From positions 1-37,494 of the forward strand of contig JAJBUH010000127.1 in NCBI GenBank assembly GCA_020860445.1: a stretch of 37,494 nt of DNA, written 5' to 3'. The notes beneath the pieces are model-generated. The model saw nothing but the letters and a program-made list of their open reading frames with translations, made no database searches and was not told the DNA's origin. This DNA comes from Bacteroidales bacterium (GTDB lineage: Bacteria; Bacteroidota; Bacteroidia; Bacteroidales; Muribaculaceae). Within the stretch, counting starts at the first letter, position 1. Each line of letters begins with the position of its first letter. Below are positions 1 through 7,424 of this stretch, in pieces. The translations under genes were made by a program, and so were the position numbers.

Positions 1-2
1 AT

Positions 3-1042
3 TTCAAGCTTCTGCTAAATTACTATCACCGACGCTTGCGTGATACTCCTACAGGGTTTCATCGTTATCTTTATACCAAAATCAATTGGGATGCCCGATT
101 GATTGGGATAAAGGCCTTACCCACTTGTTTCTTGATGAGGTGCATAGATATTCCAATTGGTCACAGGAAATCAAGATGATATATGATTCGATCCAAGACC
201 TGAAAATAGTTTACACAAGCAGTTCGATGCTTGAGATTGAGAAATCCAAAGTAGATTTATCTCGACGCCAATCTGTCTATCACCTATGCGGATTATCGTT
301 CCGAGAATTCCTGGAATATGAAGGAGTATTGACTCTACCCCCATTCCCCTTGGATGAAATACTGGAAAAGCATGTGGCCATCGCTATGGACATAACTGCG
401 AAGATAAAACCTTTGCCCCTCTTTGCTGAGTATCAGCACCACGGTTACTATCCTTTCTACAAGGATTCTTCGATTGATTTCCTTTTGCATCTCTTAAGAG
501 TGGTGCAAAATGTCATAGAGATAGACCTTCCCGCGGTATGCGATATCTCCTATGTTACTGTAGAGAAGACCAAGCAGTTGTTGATGTACATTGCCCAAAA
601 TCCTCCTTTCGAGCCCAAACTCAGCACTCTGTTTAAAGCCATAGAGATGTCGCGTGATAATGGCTTAAAGCTTATCAATTTGTTGGAGAAAGCGGATTTG
701 CTTATGCTCTTTTCTACTAAGAAGCTTAATTACAAGCAACTTGTAATCCCAGAAAAGATACTCCTCCAGAATGCGAATATTATGAGAGCCCTATCTGAAA
801 AGAATAGTTCGGGGAGTGCGCGTGAGGCATTCTTCTTAAATCAATTGAGACAAGCCCACCAGATGAGGATGCCACCATCGGGAGATTTCTTTGTTGACGA
901 GAAATACACATTTGAGGTCGGAGGACCCAACAAGACCTTTGACCAAATCGCCAACCTCCCCGATAGTTTCTTGGCGATAGACGACATTGAAATCGGTTAT
1001 GGCCACCGCATCCCCCTTTGGATGTTTGGCCTCCTCTACTAA
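3..1042 (+). pseudogene. AAA_14/DUF4143-type ATPase, internally deleted and frameshifted (5' end outside window)
   Basis: Frame from bp 3 reads FKLLLNYYHRRLRDTPTGFHRYLYTKINWDARLIGIK, the usual N-terminus of this family just before Walker A. Sequence then jumps to another frame at GLTHLFLDEVHRYSNW (Walker B) and continues to the family C-terminus ...AIDDIEIGYGHRIPLWMFGLLY*. Walker A is missing. Confidence 0.8.
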
Positions 1043-1163
1043 CGCCACCAGCGTCAGCAGCGGCGGGGCGACACCCTCGCCAGCCCATGCCGCAAAAGCT
1101 AATTTCGCCATTAAGGCAGCGTAGCCCCAGTGTGGCCGCGCCGCCCTCGGCGCAATGCAGCGT

Positions 1164-1263
1164 GCGGAACAGGGGACAGGAACTTGTTCCACCCCTCCCC
1201 CACCCGCAGCAATGCGGAACAGGGGACAGGAACTTGTTCCACTCCTCCCCATCCGCAACCCAT
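1164..1263. repeat. Two tandem ~50-bp units with GGAACAGGGGACAGGAACTTGTTCC hairpin
   Basis: gcggaacaggggacaggaacttgttccac at 1164 and again exactly 50 bp later at 1214; GGAACA/TGTTCC stem. Related copies at 2667 and 5568. Confidence 0.85.
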
Positions 1264-1268
1264 ACCAA

Positions 1269-1491
1269 TAAATTCGGAGATGCCCCCGCTTGCTGGGGCA
1301 TCAACAAGGGTTGGCTATAGCCACATAAAATTGACAGGCTGTGTGATTATTTACGGTTATAGCCGCAAATAATCACACAGCCTGTTGGTGGCCCAGCAAG
1401 CAGGGCCACCTCCGAATTTACTGGCGCATCGCCCACCCTCCTCATCTTTCCCCATTTGCCTTTGTTGTTTAAATAAATTGTCGTAAATTTG
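1269..1491 (+). repeat. REP/BIME-like composite intergenic element, copy 1, ending in a promoter
   Basis: Left hairpin 1279-1302 (GATGCCCC-CGCTTGCT-GGGGCATC); central 19-bp perfect inverted repeat 1334-1352/1367-1385; right inverted hairpin 1387-1410 (GGTGGCCC-AGCAAGCA-GGGCCACC); outer AAATTCGGAG/CTCCGAATTT; tail shared with copies 2 and 3. Confidence 0.85.
1461..1491 (+). promoter_or_regulatory. Bacteroidetes-type promoter inside repeat copy 1
   Basis: TTTG (1461-1464), 19-nt spacer, TAAATTTG (1484-1491), 26 bp before the ATG at 1517. Confidence 0.7.
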
Positions 1492-1516
1492 CGTTGAATG
1501 TAGAAACATTAAAGAT

Positions 1517-1735
1517 ATGGAAGCCAAATCTCTCAACAAAGCCCAAATAGAGGTATTGAACGCCTTAGCCTACTTACACACTGAGGAAGACATCATTGCC
1601 CTAAAGCAGGCCCTCTCTGACTTCTTCGCAAAAAGAGCCGATGAAGAAATGGAGCGCCTGATCGCCTCCGGCCAATGGTCAGACGCCTCCTTAGAGTCCT
1701 TAAAAAATTCCCATTACCGCACACCCTATAGGTAA
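1517..1735 (+). CDS. Small acidic protein, putative antitoxin-like
   Basis: 72-aa ORF MEAKSLNKAQIEVLNALAYLHTEEDIIALKQALSDFFAKRADEEMERL...HYRTPYR behind the repeat-borne promoter; resembles small Bacteroidetes proteins often paired with toxins (recalled, not searched). Confidence 0.6.
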   Translation: MEAKSLNKAQIEVLNALAYLHTEEDIIALKQALSDFFAKRADEEMERLIASGQWSDASLESLKNSHYRTPYR

Positions 1736-1773
1736 TTACAATGAAAGGATTGTTGTAAACCCCAATACATTTT

Positions 1774-2724
1774 ATGTTGATGGACCTATCAAATAAAATA
1801 GAGGAAATCAGAAATCTGAATCTCGATATCCACATAGATTTTAAATCCTTTCCCCTTCGGAAGGAAATTGATTCCTATTCCCTATTATCAATTGTGCCGT
1901 ATCAACAATTTTGGCGCGTATTAGATGCTGATAAAAAAGTCATAGCCAGCTATTGGCAAGCCGAATTCGATGAAATGCTCCCATTCCATGATGGTTTTTC
2001 GTTCGTAAGAAAAGGCGATAAATGGGGGATTGTTGATTTGTATGGTGATGTTTGGGAACCCCTCATTCATACAAATCCTGATGAGCTCATAGTAATTTCC
2101 AATTCTTTTGAGTCAATACCTTTGGAATTGTACCTTAGGGATAATAGACTAAAAGATGAAAATCTCCTTGATGAGGATGGGTACCATGGGTTGAAAGACT
2201 CAGTAACGGGGGAGCAAATTGTCGAGGCTAAATTTAAATCTTCCTTGTCCTTACGTTTTGGCTTAGCTGCCACCACACTTGATGGTGAACGGTGGGGTTT
2301 TATTGACTCAACGGGTCAGTTTGCAATTCCCCCAATTTTTGATTGGGCTTTCTCTTTCTCTTGTGGCCTTGCCGCAGTGGAATTAGATGGGAAATGGGGC
2401 TATATAACCCCCCATGGGGTCTTCGTATTGCCTCCAATTTATGATCATGCAGCATATTTCAACTATGGTTTGGCCCCTGTGAGAAACAAAGATTGGAAGT
2501 ATGGATATATTGACAGAGAGGGCAATACGGTATTGCCCTTCGTCTTTAACTCTGCCGACAGTTTTAATCTAAAAATGGATACTAAAACCGTATTGGCCAA
2601 TATAAGCATAAACGGAACTCGTCTCCGAATGACCCCCTCAGGCCAAATCATTACCCCCCTAAGCCTGCGGAACAGGGGACAGGAACTTGTTCAACCCCTC
2701 CCCACACGCAACCCGTACCAATAA
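1774..2724 (+). CDS. WG repeat-containing protein
   Basis: Repeated KWGIVD / RWGFIDSTGQFAIPPIFDWA / KWGYITPHGVFVLPPIYDHA / KYGYIDREGNTVLPFVFNSA motifs typical of WG (KWG) repeats. Confidence 0.85.
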   Translation: MLMDLSNKIEEIRNLNLDIHIDFKSFPLRKEIDSYSLLSIVPYQQFWRVLDADKKVIASYWQAEFDEMLPFHDGFSFVRKGDKWGIVDLYGDVWEPLIHTNPDELIVISNSFESIPLELYLRDNRLKDENLLDEDGYHGLKDSVTGEQIVEAKFKSSLSLRFGLAATTLDGERWGFIDSTGQFAIPPIFDWAFSFSCGLAAVELDGKWGYITPHGVFVLPPIYDHAAYFNYGLAPVRNKDWKYGYIDREGNTVLPFVFNSADSFNLKMDTKTVLANISINGTRLRMTPSGQIITPLSLRNRGQELVQPLPTRNPYQ

Positions 2725-3009
2725 ATTCGGAGATGCCCCCGCTTGCTGGGGCATCAACAAGTTTTGACCTTGCCTCTGACATTGCCTCTGACCTTTGGTT
2801 TCACCTTACTCCCTTAAGATTATTTGCGGCTATAGCCGCATAAAATTGGCATGACGTGTGATTATTTACGGTTATAGCCGCAAATAATCACACAGCCTGT
2901 TGGTGGCCCAGCAAGCGGGGCCACCTCCGAATTTATGGGCGCATCGCCACCCCCCTCCTTAACTTTTCCCTTCCCCCCTTTGTTATCTCAATAAAAAGCG
3001 GTAAATTTG
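2667..3009 (+). repeat. REP/BIME-like composite element, copy 2, ending in a promoter
   Basis: ggggacagg hairpin at 2669-2693; left hairpin 2732-2755; palindrome GCGGCTATAGCCGC near 2826; central inverted repeat 2856-2867/2882-2893; right hairpin 2902-2925; tail homologous to copy 1. Confidence 0.85.
2979..3009 (+). promoter_or_regulatory. Bacteroidetes-type promoter inside repeat copy 2
   Basis: TTTG (2979-2982), 19-nt spacer, TAAATTTG (3002-3009), 22 bp before the ATG at 3031. Confidence 0.7.
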
Positions 3010-3030
3010 CATTGAAATATCCCTAAGCCA

Positions 3031-3567
3031 ATGCCCTACAGACTCAACATAACATTTGACGACAAGGAGACGGTCTACGAAGCAGCTCGGCTCCTCTCCA
3101 CCCTTCCCGGCGTGAGCATTGAGGAGGAGATCTGTGGCGCACACGAGCAAGAGGCCACTTATGGCACCAACCCTCAGAGACGCATAGCATGGGACAAATG
3201 GCTGTCGCCATCCTTGCGGGAGCAGCATAGGCAATGGCGCAAACAGCTCGATGAAATCGAGGGATTGGAACAAGACTGGGATGAGGAGGGTGCATACCCT
3301 GTTGAGAAAAGTCTTATAAATTTGGTTAGGGAGTTTGTGGCTGGAGCATCAGAGAGAATTCTTAAGAACTGGTGGGTGGCGCCTGTCGCCAACGGTTCCC
3401 TGCTGATTGCACCCGAAGCCGGAGGCGACTCTTCGGTGAGCATCGGCACCAACGGTATTGCCTTCTACGCTGCCACCCCACAGAGGGAAATGAGTGGCCA
3501 ACTCCCCTCCCAATCCGACATCCTCCTCCCCCTCATGGAAATCCTAACCCTTATGTTGAAACCATGA
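3031..3567 (+). CDS. Hypothetical protein, first gene of a coupled pair
   Basis: 178-aa ORF behind repeat-borne promoter; C-terminal half LDEIEGLEQDWDEEGAYPVEKSLIN...NWWVAPVANGSLLIAPE. Confidence 0.75.
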   Translation: MPYRLNITFDDKETVYEAARLLSTLPGVSIEEEICGAHEQEATYGTNPQRRIAWDKWLSPSLREQHRQWRKQLDEIEGLEQDWDEEGAYPVEKSLINLVREFVAGASERILKNWWVAPVANGSLLIAPEAGGDSSVSIGTNGIAFYAATPQREMSGQLPSQSDILLPLMEILTLMLKP

Positions 3568-3986
3568 TCCGTCCCATAAACGATTCTGAGGACATAGTTA
3601 GATTCTTGAGGCCCAAGCATCTTACCAGACAAGGCCATCCCATGGTCAACGCATTCATCCTCCGCAAGCTACCAAGTGGAATCGATGAGGATTACGCATC
3701 CGTGATGCGTTATGGTTACCAAGGGTATTATCCCTCCATTGCAACCTGCCCATTGAAAAATGCTATAGGGTTCCTTCAATTCAATGCAGGACGATTCAGA
3801 GAATTGGAAACTCCAACAAGCCTATCAGCGACTATAGTGCCTAAGCCTACCGCATCATACCCGTCTCATGCTGGGCTCTACGTCTATCTCAATGGTACAA
3901 TCGTAAAGGGTGAATGCGTTGACAACAACTACCGCAGACTGCTGCAGAAAATAATAGACATTTCAACCCTGAATAAGTGGTCCTAA
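3564..3986 (+). CDS. Hypothetical protein, second gene of a coupled pair
   Basis: ATG at 3564 overlaps the previous stop (ATGA); 140 aa MIRPINDSEDIVRFLRPKHLTRQGHPMVNAFILRK...LNKWS. The listed ORF start at 3372 is upstream and out of frame with the preceding gene, so unlikely. Confidence 0.75.
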   Translation: MIRPINDSEDIVRFLRPKHLTRQGHPMVNAFILRKLPSGIDEDYASVMRYGYQGYYPSIATCPLKNAIGFLQFNAGRFRELETPTSLSATIVPKPTASYPSHAGLYVYLNGTIVKGECVDNNYRRLLQKIIDISTLNKWS

Positions 3987-3998
3987 CCTACCTATGGA

Positions 3999-4093
3999 GC
4001 GGGGCCACCTCCGAATTTACTGGCGCATCGCCACCCCCCTCCTTAACTTTTCCCTTTCCCCCTTTGTTATCTCAATAATTAGGCGTGATTGAA
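3999..4093 (+). repeat. Truncated composite element, copy 3
   Basis: GCGGGGCCACCTCCGAATTTACTGGCGCATCGCCACCCCCCTCCTTAACTTTTCCC...TTTGTTATCTCAATAA matches the right half of copies 1 and 2. TTTG retained at 4063 but the -7 box reads TGATTGAA. Confidence 0.8.
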
Positions 4094-4299
4094 ACCACTG
4101 AAAAGCCTAATCATCCTCACCAAAAATATCGTCACAAGAATCGCAATACACAAGGAGCCAGTCTCCCTTCAAATTGCACCTTCCACCACTAAAGTGGCGG
4201 CTCCGGCCTACCGCTCCTCCTCGCCTACTGAGGGCCTGCGAGGGCTCCGGGCCCACCAGGCTAAACGCGACACGCATCTCCGCAGCCCTGCTCCCAACA

Positions 4300-4390
4300 A
4301 AAACTGGTCGAGAAAAGTGCGATAACAACACAAAAACTGGCCGAGAAAAGTGTGATAACAACTCCAAAACTGGCCGAGAAAAGTGTAATT
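4300..4390 (+). repeat. 33-bp direct repeats, about 2.8 units, upstream of ATPase promoter
   Basis: aaaactgg(t/c)cgagaaaagtg(c/t)gataacaac.. starts at 4300, 4333 and 4366: exact 33-bp period. Confidence 0.9.
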
Positions 4391-4393
4391 TAT

Positions 4394-4424
4394 TTTGTAA
4401 TTCAAATATTTACCCTTAAATTTG
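4394..4424 (+). promoter_or_regulatory. Bacteroidetes-type promoter for ATPase remnant
   Basis: TTTG (4394-4397), 19-nt spacer, TAAATTTG (4417-4424), ATG at 4455. Confidence 0.65.
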
Positions 4425-4454
4425 CAAAACAATCAAAATTTACACCCTTCAGCC

Positions 4455-5530
4455 ATGTACCGCACCATCATCGAAGACCTTAAAAAATGGAAAGATTCCT
4501 CTATGCGAAAGCCTTTGATCCTCAACGGCGCTCGCCAAGTGGGGAATACTTCTGCGAAGACCCAAGAGACTACCACGTAGCCGTGGCAGGCTCGCTGCTG
4601 GGCATCACGTTGCATCCGGGCGTATCTTTCCCCGTAGGAAAGGTGGATATGCTCTCGCTCCGACCGATGGACTTCCGGGAATTTTTACTGGCTTTAGGCA
4701 AAAACAACCTGGTGGAGAGCTTGGATCACGGCGACTGGAATGTGCTTACGGGGATACACAGCATGATGGTGGAGCTGCTGCGTCAATACTATTTCGTAGG
4801 AGGAATGCCTGAGGCAGTGAATCTATATGTTGCTACAAATGACCCTATAGAGGTAAGAAAGGTGCAGCAAAACATTCTGCTCGCCTATCGCGACGACATA
4901 TCAAAGCATGCCCCCACCAACGAAGCCATGCGCATCGGACAAGTTTGGAAATCCATCCCATCCCAACTGGCAAAGGAAAACAAAAAGTTCATCTTTTCCG
5001 CCGTCAGGTCTGGCGCTCGAGCCAAGGATTTCGAGCTGGCTATCCAATGGCTTATCGACAGTGGACTGGTCTACAAAGTGAATCGTATATCAAAACCTAC
5101 GCTCCCTCTGAGTTTCTACGAGGATATGAATGTATTCAAACTTTTCGTGCTTGATTGCGGACTGCTCGGGGCCATGAGCGAGACCCCTCCAAGCCGCATG
5201 CTACTGGGCAGCGATGTGTTTGAGGAATACAAGGGAGCATTCACCGAGAATTTCGTGCAATGCCAATTGGCAACAATACCAGATATGCGCATCTGTTACT
5301 ATACCAATGAGAATTCTACTCTGGAGATTGATTTCGTGGTGCAGCTCGACGACCGAATTATCCCCATCGAAGCGAAAGCCGAAATAAGCACCCAAGCCAA
5401 ATCATTCAAGCAATTCCTCAGCGACAATCCCTCGCTCAAGGGCATCCGCCTCTCAATGCTCCCCTACCGCGACCAAGAACGCTTGGTCAATTATCCCCTC
5501 TACTCCCTCCCCTTCTCCTTCTCAAAATAA
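4455..5530 (+). pseudogene. AAA+/DUF4143 ATPase with deletion from Walker A past Walker B, frameshifted
   Basis: ATG at 4455 reads MYRTIIEDLKKWKDSSMRKPLILNGARQVG then changes frame to EYFCEDPRDYHVAVAGSLLGITLHPGVSFPVGKVDMLSLRPMDFREFLL... through the DUF4143 C-terminus. Confidence 0.85.
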
Positions 5531-5567
5531 GTCCACCAACCGCCCCCTCCTACAGAGGAAGCCCTTT

Positions 5568-5677
5568 GTGAACCGGGGACAGGTTCCCGTTCACATCATT
5601 TCTCAGAATCCCCCACCCGCAACCCGAAGCAATAAATTCGGAGATGGCCCAGCAAGCGGGGGCGCCTCCGAATTTAT
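5568..5677. repeat. Collapsed composite element, copy 4
   Basis: GTGAACCGGGGACAGGTTCCCGTTCAC hairpin 5568-5594, then AAATTCGGAGATGGCCCAGCAAGCGGGGGCGCCTCCGAATTT, which fuses the left flank to the right hairpin. Confidence 0.75.
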
Positions 5678-5689
5678 GGGGAGAACCGA

Positions 5690-7048
5690 TTATAAAGACA
5701 GGAGATAGGTGCAATACTTTTGCAGGATATTCTGAATTGGCAAATCGCCATGGTGGTATCTCTCGGCATCTAGTGGAGAGATAGATTCTTCAAATCTTTT
5801 TCCTTGGTAATAGCCAGAGAGAATTGTAGATTCCCCATTGCTCTGGATGCTCACCTCGGTGCAATCTTTGAGCAAAAACTCAATTTCCTTGGTGTAGCAC
5901 AGTGAGTAGCTGGGTCGCTTTGCATCGGGGATATCAATTAGTAACAGCCCTTTGGCAAGGAGATCTTGAATATCACGAATAGCCGTATCTTTTGAGCATT
6001 TGTTTATGGCTGCCCATGCCTTTGAGGTGATTTTTGCCTCATATCCATCCAAGAACAGATTTAGGGTATCCACCTGTCGCTGCGAGAGAGGGATGCCTGC
6101 GGCGTTCTGCCAAAAGAAGGCTTTGTTTAACACCTGCGATACGATGCTCTGCGCTCCCTTGATGGCCTTTATCAGCGTATTGACGTACCATGCCATCCAT
6201 GCTGTGATGTCCATGGTGCCATTTTGGGTTTGCTCCATCACGGCATAATAATGCCTCTTGTCACGGTTGATGTAGGTAGAGATGTTGTAAAACCGAAATG
6301 GGTTGGCTGCGCTGCGCGACAGGAATATGTCGCCGATGATGCGAGCAAGGCGACCATTGCCGTCCTCAAAGGGATGGATGGTGACGAACCACAGATGGGC
6401 TATCGCCGACTTGGCTATAGGCGAGAGCGCATCAGTCTCGTTGCACCAATTCAAAAAGGTTTCCATTTCGGCATCAACCTGCTCGGGTGCTGGAGCGCGG
6501 AAATGCACCTTCTCTCTACCCATAAAGCCCGAGACGACCACCTCTTCGTTGGTGCGGTATTGGCCAACCTTGATGGGAATGCCGCCGCTGCGGCCGGTAG
6601 GGAAGTAGGCGCCTTGCCAGGCGCATAGCCTGTCCTTGGTCAGGGGCTCGGAGTAATGCTCAGTGGCATCCATCATCACCTCGACCAGGCCATCGATGTA
6701 GTGGGTCTCGCCTTCGGTGTTTTTATAATCAAGCCCTAATCGGCGAGCTACCGATGAACGCACTATGTCGGCATTCAGCTTCAGCCCTTCGATCTCAGAG
6801 GATTGCATCAGGTCGTCGGCGATATTTTGGGCCGTAGATTTGAGCCGGTCTTCCCAACCCAAGGTTGACAAGCGGCCATAGAGGGCCGACTGAAGTCTCA
6901 GGGCTTCGTCAAGCATAGGGCTGATTATGTCATTGTCCCATTGCCAGTGGGGCCAATCGGGTTGATGATAGATATACATTCGGCGAATAGGGTCAAAAAA
7001 CGTCTCAAATTTTACGGCAAATTTAATGATTATACGTCTAACAACCAA
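5690..7048 (-). CDS. Fic family protein with DUF4172-like N-terminus
   Basis: Fic motif HPFEDGNGRLARII; upstream SSEIEG matches the (S/T)xxxE(G/N) inhibitory motif; true start may be the internal MYIYHQPDWPHWQWD. Confidence 0.9.
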   Translation of the reverse strand: MVVRRIIIKFAVKFETFFDPIRRMYIYHQPDWPHWQWDNDIISPMLDEALRLQSALYGRLSTLGWEDRLKSTAQNIADDLMQSSEIEGLKLNADIVRSSVARRLGLDYKNTEGETHYIDGLVEVMMDATEHYSEPLTKDRLCAWQGAYFPTGRSGGIPIKVGQYRTNEEVVVSGFMGREKVHFRAPAPEQVDAEMETFLNWCNETDALSPIAKSAIAHLWFVTIHPFEDGNGRLARIIGDIFLSRSAANPFRFYNISTYINRDKRHYYAVMEQTQNGTMDITAWMAWYVNTLIKAIKGAQSIVSQVLNKAFFWQNAAGIPLSQRQVDTLNLFLDGYEAKITSKAWAAINKCSKDTAIRDIQDLLAKGLLLIDIPDAKRPSYSLCYTKEIEFLLKDCTEVSIQSNGESTILSGYYQGKRFEESISPLDAERYHHGDLPIQNILQKYCTYLLSL

Positions 7049-7145
7049 ATCCTCTCAAAAAAATAATCAGTCAATTTGGTCATTAGGGATATAATCATTA
7101 ACTTTGTAATCATTGAAAGTTTAATGATTGAGACCTTAATGATGA
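7024..7145. promoter_or_regulatory. Divergent regulatory region with repeated TAATSATT boxes and a promoter
   Basis: TAATGATTA 7024, TAATCATTA 7092, TAATCATTG 7107, TAATGATTG 7122, TAATGATGA 7137; promoter TTTG 7075-7078, 20 nt, TAACTTTG 7099-7106. Confidence 0.6.
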
Positions 7146-7146
7146 T

Positions 7147-7401
7147 ATGAGCAGTGAGGAGCAAAGAAGGCCCAACAATCCCTTTGTAGTGGGGAGATAT
7201 GTGGGCGGAGAATATTTCTGCGACAGAGAGGAAGAGACCCGGTTTATGCTCAAGTTTATCCAACGCCACTCATTGGACACCGCAAGTTCGGTGCAATCGG
7301 CCCTCAGGCCGCTGCTCAAATCCGACCTTGTCACGCAGGCTGATGACTCCTACCAGCTCTCCGACTTCTTCCTCAGCCAATGGCTCAAAGAAAATTATTG
7401 A
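7147..7401 (+). pseudogene. ATPase (PF01637-like) remnant: N-terminus fused to C-terminus
   Basis: 84 aa: NPFVVGRYVGGEYFCDREEETRF (family N-terminus) directly followed by HSLDTASSVQSALRPLLKSDLVTQADDSYQLSDFFLSQWL (family C-terminus); whole P-loop core absent. Confidence 0.8.
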
Positions 7402-7424
7402 CAAATTAAGTGTAGGCTTGCAGT

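Noticed and set aside
1018-1372. ORFs 1018-1320 (+), 1130-1372 (+) and 780-1307 (-)
   Set aside because: They run through hairpin repeats (NRGQELVPP-type translations) and overlap the ATPase remnant; likely spurious.
4300-4390. CRISPR array
   Set aside because: Direct tandem repeats with no unique spacers; same for the 21-bp array at 8204.
4089-4432. Small ORFs on both strands across 4089-4432
   Set aside because: They translate the truncated repeat copy and 33-bp repeats; no independent coding signal.
1164-5677. Integron cassette array with attC sites
   Set aside because: Gene-repeat-gene layout and imperfect palindromes are suggestive, but no RYYYAAC/GTTRRRY core pair fits and no integrase is present; REP/BIME is a better description.
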